Part shown: in pieces, positions 31,863 to 40,683 of the stretch | How positions within the stretch are numbered: position 1 is the first letter of the stretch | Layout: the number at the start of each line of letters is the position of its first letter | Assembly: GCF_001433855.1 (NCBI RefSeq) | Contig: NZ_AZCP01000001.1 | Coordinates: 47,146-102,626, forward strand | DNA length: 55,481 bases | Source of the DNA: Levilactobacillus brevis ATCC 14869 = DSM 20054 | GTDB taxonomy: Bacteria; Bacillota; Bacilli; Lactobacillales; Lactobacillaceae | Reading direction: 5' to 3' | The notes under the pieces: model-generated | The model's database searches: none | The model's input: the letters and a program-made list of their open reading frames with translations, nothing else | Told to the model about the DNA's origin: nothing | Program-made: the position numbers and the translations under genes

Positions 31863-33665
31863 TTGAAGCTATCGACATCGCGACTGGTAATTTTATTACT
31901 AAGTTGCCTGATTTTCGGTTTTGGCATTATGAAGGGGCAGACGGCAGAAGCTAGTATTACGGCATCTGGTAGTACGTACACGGTAACTTCGGGAGATGAT
32001 TTGTTTAACTTGTTGACGAATAACAAGAATTACTGGTCATCCCAAAATATTCCACCGACGGATCTGACAATCAAGGTGGCTAATACCATTACGTTACCGG
32101 GGTATGATGTGAGTTTATATAGTGGGCTGACCAATGTTAAGGTTGATTTTCAACAACACCAGTTCTATGCAGGAAGTTACGTGGCATCGCGGGTCCTAAT
32201 TCCAAGAACGAGTTCGGCTCAATTAACCGTGGCCAACGTCAACAACACGAGTAATGCCACTACTAACCAGGTTACTGGAGCGCCAAACTCAGCTGGAACG
32301 GGGACAACGACAGCTTATCTCAGTACCTACTATGGTATGTTGTTTTCGTCAGATTTTGGGCTGTCGGCTGGCACTACCTCCTGTGCGGCACAAGTCACGT
32401 ACGATAATGTTGTATATAATATGCCCAATAATTTGGTCTACAATCAACCATTGTGCACCTACTTTGTACCGATTAATTTCACTGGAAAAAATAAAATTGT
32501 CACTGCCGTCTCAGGGCAACAAGTTGGTGAAATCGCAAATTTAAAGGTCAGTTCGGGAACCACTGAAATCATTGGTGGCGATGGAAGCAGTGGCTTAGCT
32601 GGTGGGATGTTTTATCCCTACTATAATAACTTGAATCAAGCTGACTTCCCGATTGATGTGGCGAAGGGAGCAACCTTGACGTTAACCAATAAGGATGCCA
32701 GGGCCCCCATGTTTGCATTTATTGGTATAGCCAATTCAGTAACAATTAATAATCAAGGAACCTTGAATCTAAACGCGACGAGTGCACAGACAACGTTATT
32801 TGGTTCGGGAACGAAAGGGGTAACCTTAAATGCTTCCGCACAGGCCAATACTAATATTAGTACAGCCGGCGCAGCATTTAGTAATGACATGGGGACAACT
32901 AAGTTCATTGGTAATTTTGCCGACCAATCGCGTACAGTGCTTTCGTCCGCGACCTCTGTTTTTAAAAATTCGAGTGCTTGGAAAAACAATAGTTCCTTGA
33001 ATGTTACGGCTGGTGCTAAGATTGCGGCTTACAGCGGTGGTACCCAAACAGGTGGGTTAACCGACTCCAGTAGCCATTATATTCCAGTGACGTTTAATGG
33101 GGGGAGCATGGCTCAAGGCTTTTTAAAGCCAAGTGCTCCCAGTACGACGGATGATTATACCGGACTAGAACCGGCCGACTCGAAGTTTAATGCGGCTGGT
33201 AGTACCGTAAACTCTAATGACTTAACCAATGCCAATAATAAGGGGTTGCTTATTTCAGCGGAACTATTGGGGACTGACCTTGGTGCAGTCGATCAGTACA
33301 AGTGGGATTACAATATTGCGGACCTAAGTGAGCAGCCTACGTTACTACCGCGAACGACCGGAAATGATCTTTATTTTAGAGTGATTGATACACGGTCCAC
33401 GACGCCGTCTTTTTCGGTGATGGCAAGTTATACGCCAGCCGAAACGCAGCCGTTTACCATGTGGTTTAAAAATGATCAGTCGGCAGTTCAGCTATCGCCA
33501 ACCGATCAAACTGTGCTTAGTGCTGACCAGATGACGGCAGATAACGGGGTTTATACAAAAACTTTTGATGAGAACGCCGGCTTGCTGATTAAGGCTAGCA
33601 TCGCTGCGCGGGCCGGATCGTATACGGGAAAAGTAGTTTGGACCCTGGTAGATGGTGTTCACTAG
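31863..33665 (+). CDS. Exported pectate-lyase-like adhesin with WxL-type end
   Basis: A 600-residue secreted protein with TTG start and AGGAGGG site. Residues 1-30 are a signal peptide. The rest is Thr/Ser/Asn/Gly-rich with repeated short beta strands (Val-Thr-Ile-Asn-Asn-Gln-Gly-Thr-Leu-Asn-Leu, Leu-Asn-Val-Thr-Ala-Gly-Ala-Lys), typical of the parallel beta-helix, pectate-lyase-like adhesive domains of lactobacilli. It ends Tyr-Thr-Gly-Lys-Val-Val-Trp-Thr-Leu-Val-Asp, like the second WxL motif that binds peptidoglycan. No LPXTG and no DUF916 partner is nearby. Adhesion role inferred. Confidence 0.75.
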   Translation: MKLSTSRLVILLLSCLIFGFGIMKGQTAEASITASGSTYTVTSGDDLFNLLTNNKNYWSSQNIPPTDLTIKVANTITLPGYDVSLYSGLTNVKVDFQQHQFYAGSYVASRVLIPRTSSAQLTVANVNNTSNATTNQVTGAPNSAGTGTTTAYLSTYYGMLFSSDFGLSAGTTSCAAQVTYDNVVYNMPNNLVYNQPLCTYFVPINFTGKNKIVTAVSGQQVGEIANLKVSSGTTEIIGGDGSSGLAGGMFYPYYNNLNQADFPIDVAKGATLTLTNKDARAPMFAFIGIANSVTINNQGTLNLNATSAQTTLFGSGTKGVTLNASAQANTNISTAGAAFSNDMGTTKFIGNFADQSRTVLSSATSVFKNSSAWKNNSSLNVTAGAKIAAYSGGTQTGGLTDSSSHYIPVTFNGGSMAQGFLKPSAPSTTDDYTGLEPADSKFNAAGSTVNSNDLTNANNKGLLISAELLGTDLGAVDQYKWDYNIADLSEQPTLLPRTTGNDLYFRVIDTRSTTPSFSVMASYTPAETQPFTMWFKNDQSAVQLSPTDQTVLSADQMTADNGVYTKTFDENAGLLIKASIAARAGSYTGKVVWTLVDGVH

Positions 33666-33678
33666 GGAATGTGTTGAG

Positions 33679-33713
33679 TAGGCGTTGGTGATAATTGACC
33701 AACGCCTTTTTTG
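33679..33713 (+). terminator. Terminator after the adhesin
   Basis: GGCGTTGGT / ACCAACGCC and six Ts. Confidence 0.95.
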
Positions 33714-33745
33714 CGGGTTTAAAAATTAATTCATGAGGGCAACGA

Positions 33746-33787
33746 CAAAAAAGACCCGCGATCTTTTTACCAAGTCGCGGGTCTTTG
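33746..33787 (-). terminator. Terminator of the small gene at 33814
   Basis: Minus-strand AAAGACCCGCGA / TCGCGGGTCTTT with a T run. Confidence 0.9.
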
Positions 33788-33813
33788 AAGTAGCTAAGAT
33801 TCAAATGTTACAA

Positions 33814-34050
33814 TTACAGTTTTTTAGAAACGGTATACCGTTTCGTTGTTGATGGTTCAGTAGAATTTGTGAGCTGTTGCTCCGCTAAAAAGATATCAAA
33901 GGACGGTTCGCCATGCTCGTTTTTAACAACTAAAACATGGCCGGAATTATCGTGCCGTTCTTGATAGATTTGCGCCGTTTGCACGGCTTCGTGATAATCA
34001 TGGAAATTACCAATTGAGTCACCAGGATTGAAAAGTACTACTTCATCCAT
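33814..34050 (-). CDS. Uncharacterised 78-residue protein
   Basis: A small acidic soluble protein. Three close ATGs exist; the one at 34050 is best spaced from GAAAGGA. Pattern: Asn-Phe-His-Asp-Tyr-His-Glu-Ala helix, then His-Val-Leu-Val-Val-Lys-Asn-Glu-His-Gly-Glu and Phe-Asp-Ile-Phe-Leu strands. It could be a small DUF family of lactobacilli; I cannot name it. Confidence 0.65.
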   Translation of the reverse strand: MDEVVLFNPGDSIGNFHDYHEAVQTAQIYQERHDNSGHVLVVKNEHGEPSFDIFLAEQQLTNSTEPSTTKRYTVSKKL

Positions 34051-34119
34051 TGTCATCATTCCTTTCGGGGCTAGCTGCTGATTTCATTATAGCGCATTCA
34101 CTTGAAAAACAACACCAAT

Positions 34120-35529
34120 TTACAAATCAGCATCCATGGTAAAAGATAGTTTAGAGAGGTCACCGTTGGCCTGAATCAGCTTACCAATTTGAACTTGAAT
34201 CTGGGCAAATGCAGCTGTGGCAGTTTCTTGATTGAAATGACCTAACTCAGCGGCGGTGGGGGTAGTTTGCGTGTCACCTGTGCTTAACCGTTGAAAACCG
34301 GCAATTTGGGTTTCCTTTAGAAAATTGTCTAGTAGCTTACGGTTTTGATGATAGTGTGCCTCGCTTAAAACGTCGAGTAATTTACCTGCCCAATAAGGAT
34401 TTTGATTGTCATAGGCAGCGTTGTTTGCGGCATAACTAGGGGCTAATTGATCACCAGCGGCATAGAATGGGACATACGGACTGAATGCCGGATTGCCCAA
34501 GCATTGCCAAATCACACCAGCTAAGGTTGGTGCGACGTTACGTCGCAGTTGCAGAATGTGTGAGTTCTGGGTTCGTGATAGACCAATTGCCCGAAATTGG
34601 TGACGTTCAGTTTCACTACCAGTTCCCAGCGGATCATAAGGGGTTTCTTGATAGTGTGATCCAAGGAAGGCTTCAACTTCGGGTATGCTAATTTTTTGTT
34701 CCGCCTGCCGAATAAAGGGGAGTTCCATACTGGTTGGCTCTTCAAAGGCACTGGGAGTGAAGCAACGATGACCGTACCACACCCGGGGCGTATTATAGTG
34801 TGCATCATCGGCTGTTTTGGTTCCGAAAATATGCCGGGAGTTAAAGCGACCGCCATCGGGATTTAACCGATGACGTTGAACAAATTGGCGAATGTCAGCG
34901 GAAGTTAGGAAATCTTGTGGTCGATCAAAGTCAATATCCTCAATTGCTAATTGATTGGCGACAACAGCGTATGCATCGTCTGGAATTCGCTGGGCCACCC
35001 AGTGATGACCGCTAACGATTTCCATGTACCAGACTTCTTCGGTGTCACTGAAGAGCACACCGTTTGTTTCCGCAGCTCCCTGCTCACTAACTAGCTGACC
35101 TAGTCGCTTAATGCCAGCTTGAGCGGAGTCAATGTAAGGCAGCACAACAGTTAGCATGGCATCTTCAGCAATACCATTGCTGACTAAGGGGTCTACGCCA
35201 AGAACACGACTGTTCGTGTAGGCGCTCTCGGTGGCACTCATAGCAACATTTTTTTCATTAATGCCGCTTTCTTCATAGTAACCTTCACTGGGATCGGTGT
35301 CGGGAACAGCGGTGTACTGATAAGTGGTTTGAGGAAGCCGGGTGGTGAACTGATTCCCTCGTGATACAAAAGGTTGTTCAGGAGACTTACCAGCGGGATG
35401 AACAATTGCACGCTTAGGCCAGATAGCAACGAAGTTATCTTCATTACGGGCAATGATGGTGCTGCCATCTAAGGTTGCCATTTTCCCTGCCAAAAACGAG
35501 GTACAAGCTTGGTGTGTATGTCGAGACAT
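34120..35529 (-). CDS. Dipeptidase, peptidase family C69
   Basis: A 469-residue PepD-type dipeptidase. The N-terminal Cys (residue 9, Ala-Cys-Thr-Ser) would be the nucleophile, with Asp-Gly-Ser-Thr-Ile-Ile-Ala-Arg-Asn-Glu-Asp following, as in C69A Ntn-hydrolases. Also seen is Trp-Tyr-Met-Glu-Ile-Val-Ser-Gly-His-His-Trp. It releases amino acids from dipeptides in the cytoplasm. GGGAGGAACC site. Family members usually keep only a few residues before the Cys; here eight are present and would need removal or may be tolerated. Confidence 0.92.
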   Translation of the reverse strand: MSRHTHQACTSFLAGKMATLDGSTIIARNEDNFVAIWPKRAIVHPAGKSPEQPFVSRGNQFTTRLPQTTYQYTAVPDTDPSEGYYEESGINEKNVAMSATESAYTNSRVLGVDPLVSNGIAEDAMLTVVLPYIDSAQAGIKRLGQLVSEQGAAETNGVLFSDTEEVWYMEIVSGHHWVAQRIPDDAYAVVANQLAIEDIDFDRPQDFLTSADIRQFVQRHRLNPDGGRFNSRHIFGTKTADDAHYNTPRVWYGHRCFTPSAFEEPTSMELPFIRQAEQKISIPEVEAFLGSHYQETPYDPLGTGSETERHQFRAIGLSRTQNSHILQLRRNVAPTLAGVIWQCLGNPAFSPYVPFYAAGDQLAPSYAANNAAYDNQNPYWAGKLLDVLSEAHYHQNRKLLDNFLKETQIAGFQRLSTGDTQTTPTAAELGHFNQETATAAFAQIQVQIGKLIQANGDLSKLSFTMDADL

Positions 35530-35667
35530 TCGAGGTTCCTCCCTTTCAGAGATGAGACTGTGATTTATTACGAATACTATAGCACATTTCGCTAGTTTAA
35601 GGCGTCTCTCACCGCTTCTTCATCAGAATTTGCTAAGATGGATGTATCAGAAAAAGGAGATGTCGTT

Positions 35668-36366
35668 ATGGCACACACCCAACATCAGCATTCATTGACG
35701 CGAGAACTGGCGTGCATTAATCAAGTACCGATTTTTCAGCACTTATCAGATGAGCAGAAGGTGTCGGTTGCTCAGGTGACTCGGCCCGTTCATGCGGCCA
35801 AGGGTGAGACAGTGTTTGCGATGGGGGAGGTTTCCCAGACGCTGTACATTGTTAACACGGGCCAGGTACGGTTATATCACTTAGCTGCCGATGGGCATGA
35901 ACAGGTTCTGCGAGTGTTGAATCCAGGGGACTTTGTGGGCGAAACGGCGTTGTTCACGGATGAAATTCACGCAAGCTTTGCTGCGGCAACGCAGACGGGT
36001 GAACTATGTACGATCTCACGGGCGGCACTGACTGCACTCGTGAAGACGTTGCCCCCCGTGGCATTAGCGTTGTTGCAGGCGTTGGCTGACCGGTTAAAAA
36101 CAGCGGAACGTCAAGCAACCTTGTTAGCCATCCCAGATGCGTTACCCCGGTTAGCTGGCTACTTACAAGCCATCAGTGGGCGACAAGCAATCACGCTAAC
36201 GTTACCGATGAGTAAACAAGATTTGGCTGCTTATTTGGGAATGACACCGGAGTCGTTAAGTCGGAAATTACGGCAATTGGCTAAGGCTGGTATTATCGAA
36301 ACCGTCGGCCGACGTCAGATTGGGATTATTGCGCCTGAAAAGTTGGCGGAATTGGCGCCAGAATAG
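35668..36366 (+). CDS. Crp/Fnr regulator of the FLP type
   Basis: A 232-residue regulator: cyclic-nucleotide-like sensor domain (Gly-Glu-Thr-Val-Phe-Ala-Met-Gly-Glu, Gly-Asp-Phe-Val-Gly-Glu-Thr-Ala-Leu-Phe), long dimer helix and C-terminal HTH (Ser-Lys-Gln-Asp-Leu-Ala-Ala-Tyr-Leu-Gly-Met-Thr-Pro-Glu-Ser-Leu-Ser-Arg). There are only two Cys, at residues 16 and 114. Their spacing agrees with the redox dithiol switch known in L. casei FLP; there is no iron-sulfur Cys cluster. ATG at 35668 follows AAAGGAG. Likely oxygen or redox sensing; targets not visible. Confidence 0.88.
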   Translation: MAHTQHQHSLTRELACINQVPIFQHLSDEQKVSVAQVTRPVHAAKGETVFAMGEVSQTLYIVNTGQVRLYHLAADGHEQVLRVLNPGDFVGETALFTDEIHASFAAATQTGELCTISRAALTALVKTLPPVALALLQALADRLKTAERQATLLAIPDALPRLAGYLQAISGRQAITLTLPMSKQDLAAYLGMTPESLSRKLRQLAKAGIIETVGRRQIGIIAPEKLAELAPE

Positions 36367-36509
36367 CGTTGAGCTTGTGGTTCTTTTAAGAATCCTTAAT
36401 AATATGGTATTCCCGAAATAAATTTGCTAAAATGATGGGTGTTGTGTTTCATTGAAATAAATGAACGACTAATTAGGCTTAAGACTAAAATGAAAAAGGG
36501 GATACGCAC

Positions 36510-38393
36510 ATGTGTGGATTCGTTGGCTATGTGAATCAAAAGGATGTTCCGTCTACCACGATTAATGCGATGGCAGATCGGATCAAGCATCGGGGGCCCG
36601 ATGATGAAGCTTTCTTTGAAGATGATCAGGCGGTTATGGGGTTCCGACGCTTATCAATCATTGATTTAGCTCATGGTAAGCAACCCATGTACAACCGAGA
36701 TCAGACGAAAGTTTTGACCTTTAATGGCGAAATTTATAACTATCAAGAAATTCGAGAAGAATTAAAACAACTCGGTTACGAATTCCAAACGGACGTGGAC
36801 TCAGAAGTCTTGATTCACGGTTACGATGCTTGGGGTCCTAAGCTGTTAGATCGTTTACGTGGGATGTATGCCTTTGTGATTTACGATAAGACGACCAATG
36901 AAGTATTTGGCGCACGTGATCATTTTGGAATCAAACCTTTATATTATTATGATGATGGGGACACTTTCCTGTGGGCCTCTGAAATCAAAGCTTTCTTGGA
37001 ACATCCAAACTTCAAGAAGGAATTTAATGAAGCCTTACTCCCAATTCACCTGAGTTTTGAATTCATTCCTTCTCGGGATACGATGTTTAAAAATGTCTAT
37101 AAAGTGCTACCGGGCCAATACTTTATTCACCATGCAAATGGCGAAACCGAGACGCACCGGTATTACAAATTCAATTACGATCACATTGACAATACCCAGA
37201 CGGTTGAAGAAGATGCTAAGAAGATTCGAGGCATCGTTGACGAGTCCGTTAAAGCCCATATGATTGCGGACGTGGAAGTCGGTAGTTTCTTATCCAGTGG
37301 GATTGATTCTTCATACGTGTTGAACGAGGCATCTAAGTTAAAGCCAATCCAGTCATTCTCTTTAGGATTTAAGGATTCTAAGTACAGTGAATTGAGCTGG
37401 TCAACAGCATTTGCCAAGGAAATCAAACAAAAGAATACGCCGCTCTACATGACGGGTGATGATTACTTCGATATCTTACCAACGATCATGTATTACATGG
37501 ATGAACCCTTATCTAATCCATCGGCAATGCAGCTGTATTACTTGTCTAAGGGAACACGTGAATCCGTGAAGGTAGCCTTATCTGGTGAAGGAGCCGATGA
37601 ATTCTTCGGTGGTTATAACACTTATCTGGAAGCTATTCCATTTGAACGCTATCAAAAATGGGTTCCAGGTGGCATTCGCAAGATGCTAGGGAGTATTGCT
37701 GAGAAGTTCCCTCGTTTCCACGGTCGGCGTTTCTTGGTTCGTGGGGCGCAGCCATTGAGTGAGCGGTACTACCGGGTTAACTATGTCTTCGACTTCCATG
37801 ATCGTAATAAGATCTTGAAGAACCCGAGCTTGAATCAGGACGCTGGTGCTTATACCAAGCATTTGTTTGATGATGTGAAGGGGTTAGACGAAATGACCCA
37901 AATGCAATACTTCGACATCAACACGTGGTTACCTTACGACATTTTGCATAAGGCTGATCGCATGAGTATGGCGAACTCTCTAGAAGTTCGGACGCCATTA
38001 GTTGATAAAGAAGTGGCGAAGTTTGCGGCAACCATGCCGGTTAAGACGCGAATTCACGCGGACGAAACCAAGGTCTCTTTGCGGACGGCGGCCGAAGCAG
38101 AATTGCCAGAGCGGGTAGCTAAGAAGGAAAAGATGGGATTTCCATCTCCGATTGCGACTTGGATCAAGACAGAACCTTATAAGTCACGGATCATTGAGGC
38201 CTTCAACTCTGACGTGGCTAACAAGTTCTTCAATACGGATGCCTTAATGGATATCTTGCATGAGCACATTAATGGGAAGTCCAGTATGCAAAAGATCTTT
38301 ACCATTTACACGTTTATCTTGTGGTACCAAGTTTACTTCCCAGAAGAGACGACGGCTAAAACGGTGGATCTAGTGCACCGGACGCAAGTTTAA
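36510..38393 (+). CDS. asnB: Asparagine synthetase-like amidotransferase
   Basis: A 627-residue glutamine-hydrolysing synthetase. Cys2 (Met-Cys-Gly-Phe) is the glutaminase nucleophile; Ser-Ser-Gly-Ile-Asp-Ser-Ser near residue 265 is the ATP-pyrophosphatase loop. It could make free asparagine. Its place just before the D-Asp ligase and aspartate racemase suggests that, like AsnH of Lactococcus, it amidates the D-Asp peptidoglycan bridge. Some lactobacilli use an AsnB to amidate mDAP. AAAGGGG site before the ATG. A hairpin, but no gene, separates it from the ligase. Confidence 0.9.
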   Translation: MCGFVGYVNQKDVPSTTINAMADRIKHRGPDDEAFFEDDQAVMGFRRLSIIDLAHGKQPMYNRDQTKVLTFNGEIYNYQEIREELKQLGYEFQTDVDSEVLIHGYDAWGPKLLDRLRGMYAFVIYDKTTNEVFGARDHFGIKPLYYYDDGDTFLWASEIKAFLEHPNFKKEFNEALLPIHLSFEFIPSRDTMFKNVYKVLPGQYFIHHANGETETHRYYKFNYDHIDNTQTVEEDAKKIRGIVDESVKAHMIADVEVGSFLSSGIDSSYVLNEASKLKPIQSFSLGFKDSKYSELSWSTAFAKEIKQKNTPLYMTGDDYFDILPTIMYYMDEPLSNPSAMQLYYLSKGTRESVKVALSGEGADEFFGGYNTYLEAIPFERYQKWVPGGIRKMLGSIAEKFPRFHGRRFLVRGAQPLSERYYRVNYVFDFHDRNKILKNPSLNQDAGAYTKHLFDDVKGLDEMTQMQYFDINTWLPYDILHKADRMSMANSLEVRTPLVDKEVAKFAATMPVKTRIHADETKVSLRTAAEAELPERVAKKEKMGFPSPIATWIKTEPYKSRIIEAFNSDVANKFFNTDALMDILHEHINGKSSMQKIFTIYTFILWYQVYFPEETTAKTVDLVHRTQV

Positions 38394-38433
38394 TAATTTA
38401 ACGGCGCGCCAATGAATTTGGTCGGCCGATAAC

Positions 38434-38474
38434 GATCAAGGTTGCTATTGGACTCGTCCGCTAACAACCTTGAT
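38434..38474 (+). other. Hairpin between asnB and the ligase gene
   Basis: ATCAAGGTTG / CAACCTTGAT is a 10-bp perfect stem with a 21-base loop. It is followed by TGTGTTTACTT rather than a clean T run, so it may be a weak terminator or an mRNA processing/stability element that sets the ratio of the flanking genes. Confidence 0.5.
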
Positions 38475-38527
38475 TGTGTTTACTTAGCTTTTAATCAAAA
38501 TTTAGTGTGAAGGGACGTTTATGTGTG

Positions 38528-39784
38528 ATGGAAACCAATGGCGTCAAGTTTACGCCCGTATTACTCGGGAGTGATTTTAACGTTTACGGGATGGCTCGCT
38601 CCTTTTATGAGCTATACCATGAACCCGTTCAAGCTTTTGCCAGTGTGCAATTAGCACCAACGCGCTATACAAAAGTTGTTAATTTAGAGTTGATTCCTGG
38701 ATTTGATGAAGATCCAGTTTGGATTCAAACAATGCGTAAACTTAAGGAGCGATACGCCGATCATCCCGAACCTGTGATTTTAATTGGGTGTGGGGATGGT
38801 TATGCCGAATTGATTAGTAAACATAAGGCCGAACTCGCTGATGTGTTTATTTGCCCCTATATCGACTACGATAAATTACGGCATTTGAACAATAAAGAGA
38901 ATTTCTACAAAGTCTGTGACCAGTACGGATTACCCTATCCGGCTACCCGTATTATCACCAAGGACATGGCGACAGCCGCTGAACCGGTGGAACAACCCTT
39001 TGATTATCCGGTAGCCCTGAAACCAGCTAACAGTGTGGAATGGCTGGATGTCCACTTCGAGGGGCGTAAGAAGGCCTTTCGGATTCAGTCTGAAGCAGAG
39101 TTCCGCGACATTGTGCAGAAGATTTATGCCAACGGCTACCAGTCCGATCTGATCTTACAAGATTTTGTTCCTGGTGATGATAGTAACATGCGGGTACTAA
39201 ATGCTTACGTCGATCAATATCACCATGTGAAGATGATGTGCCTCGGCCATCCTTTGTTGGAAGACCCAGCACCATCTGCGATTGGTAACTATGTTGCGAT
39301 CATTCCTGAATATAACGAGACGATTTATCAGAATATTCAAAAATTCTTGGAAGCCATTGAATTTACTGGGTACGCGAACTTTGATATGAAGTACGATGTG
39401 CGTGATCAAACGTTTAAGCTATTTGAAATTAACTTACGTCAGGGACGGAGTAGTTTCTTTGTGACCTTAAATGGCTATAATCTGGCTGATTGGGTTGTTA
39501 AGGACTACGTTAAACAGGAATTGGTTAATGCTCCCACCGTTTACGGTAATCAAGATGAGTCACAACATGCGCTATGGTTAGGTGTGCCGGTGAAAGTCTT
39601 TAAGCAATATACGCGTGAGAATGCGGACAAGCAACGGGCGTTGAAGTTGATTGCCGCTGGCAAGTATGGAACAACGTATCACTACGATCAGGATATGAAC
39701 TTAAAACGGTGGGCATTGCTAACCTGGATGCAACACAACTATACGGTGAACTTTAAGAAGTATTTCGCTGAAAATAAGGGGTAA
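38528..39784 (+). CDS. D-aspartate ligase-like ATP-grasp protein
   Basis: A 418-residue ATP-grasp ligase. Visible are Pro-Val-Ala-Leu-Lys-Pro-Ala-Asn-Ser-Val-Glu-Trp (ATP-binding Lys), Leu-Ile-Leu-Gln-Asp-Phe-Val-Pro-Gly-Asp-Asp, and the metal site Phe-Glu-Ile-Asn-Leu-Arg-Gln-Gly-Arg-Ser. Length and the racemase next door fit AslA/Aslfm-type enzymes, which add D-Asp to the Lys side chain of UDP-MurNAc-pentapeptide. Start is ambiguous: AAGGGA is 12 bases from the ATG at 38528 and 9 from GTG at 38525. Family members are specific enough that this is the best call. Confidence 0.82.
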   Translation: METNGVKFTPVLLGSDFNVYGMARSFYELYHEPVQAFASVQLAPTRYTKVVNLELIPGFDEDPVWIQTMRKLKERYADHPEPVILIGCGDGYAELISKHKAELADVFICPYIDYDKLRHLNNKENFYKVCDQYGLPYPATRIITKDMATAAEPVEQPFDYPVALKPANSVEWLDVHFEGRKKAFRIQSEAEFRDIVQKIYANGYQSDLILQDFVPGDDSNMRVLNAYVDQYHHVKMMCLGHPLLEDPAPSAIGNYVAIIPEYNETIYQNIQKFLEAIEFTGYANFDMKYDVRDQTFKLFEINLRQGRSSFFVTLNGYNLADWVVKDYVKQELVNAPTVYGNQDESQHALWLGVPVKVFKQYTRENADKQRALKLIAAGKYGTTYHYDQDMNLKRWALLTWMQHNYTVNFKKYFAENKG

Positions 39785-39790
39785 GCCATT

Positions 39791-40504
39791 ATGGAAAAAT
39801 TCTTTACGATTATTGGCGGCATGGGAACCATGGCCACCGAAAGTTACTTACATCAATTGAACTTACGGACGCCGGCGCACGCCGATCAGGAGTACTTGAA
39901 TTACATTTTGGTCAATCACGCAACGGTGCCGGATCGGACAGCTTATATTTTGGATCACAGCCAGCCCAGTCCGTTACCCACATTACTGGATGACATCCGG
40001 CAACAAAGCCAGTTAAACCCAGCGTTCTTTACGCTACCTTGTAATACGGCTCATTATTTTTATGATGACTTGCAGGCCGCTACGACTATCCCGTTGTTGC
40101 ACATGCCACGCGAAACGGTCAAGGAAATCCAACGCCGTTTTCCGGAAGCTAAGCGCATTGGGATTACTGGTACGCAGGGAACCATTACGGATAAGGTTTA
40201 TGAAGATGAGGTGTTGGCGGCCGGGTTGACACCAGTGTTGCCTACCGCAGAGATTGAAGCGGAAACGATGGAGTTGATTTACGACAATATCAAGGAGCAA
40301 GACCGTGTAGATGCACCGTTATATCACCGGATTTTACGCCAAATGCATGATGAGCAAGGTGCCGACTTGGTCATCTTGGGGTGTACCGAATTATCCCTAG
40401 CCCAGGAACGCGAACCGGAAACTCAGATTCCTTTGGTTGATAGTCAATCAGTATTGGTTGATCGAACACTGGAAATGGCTTTAGCCTTACGTGATAAAAA
40501 ATAA
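39791..40504 (+). CDS. racD: Aspartate racemase
   Basis: A 237-residue PLP-independent Asp/Glu/hydantoin racemase. Both catalytic Cys motifs are present (Leu-Pro-Cys-Asn-Thr-Ala-His and Leu-Gly-Cys-Thr-Glu-Leu), with Gly-Gly-Met-Gly-Thr-Met-Ala-Thr at the N-terminus as in aspartate racemases. It would make D-Asp for the ligase six bases upstream. AAGGGG site inside the end of the ligase gene. A terminator follows, so asnB, ligase and racemase make one unit. Confidence 0.9.
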   Translation: MEKFFTIIGGMGTMATESYLHQLNLRTPAHADQEYLNYILVNHATVPDRTAYILDHSQPSPLPTLLDDIRQQSQLNPAFFTLPCNTAHYFYDDLQAATTIPLLHMPRETVKEIQRRFPEAKRIGITGTQGTITDKVYEDEVLAAGLTPVLPTAEIEAETMELIYDNIKEQDRVDAPLYHRILRQMHDEQGADLVILGCTELSLAQEREPETQIPLVDSQSVLVDRTLEMALALRDKK

Positions 40505-40526
40505 GTAATAGATAAATGATGGTCTT

Positions 40527-40562
40527 GAGTGGCTTCTCTTTTTTAGAGGAGCCACTTTTTTT
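40527..40562 (+). terminator. Terminator after racD
   Basis: AGTGGCTTCTC / GAGGAGCCACT and seven Ts. Confidence 0.93.
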
Positions 40563-40582
40563 ATTGCCTAAAAAGTGAAATA

Positions 40583-40621
40583 GTGCACTTTTTGCACGCC
40601 CAGCGTGTGCACGTCTTGCAC
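40583..40621 (+). promoter_or_regulatory. Tandem operator repeats upstream of the PTS operon
   Basis: Two copies of GTGCAC-N3-TTGCAC start 24 bases apart (40583 and 40607), so both lie roughly on one face of the helix. They sit just upstream of a weak core promoter. A likely site for the PRD regulator at 46797. Next to them is TTGGAACCGCTTTCTA (40622-40637), a cre-like sequence with two mismatches. Confidence 0.6.
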
Positions 40622-40683
40622 TTGGAACCGCTTTCTAACTCATTTAAAGTAGGAACCGTTATTAGAAAAGGAGGGTGATTAGC

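Noticed and set aside
40583-40621. Possible sigma-54 promoter in the GTGCAC/TTGCAC repeats
   Set aside because: Spacing between the halves is 3 rather than 5 bases, there is no GG element, and the regulator lacks the AAA domain of LevR-type activators.
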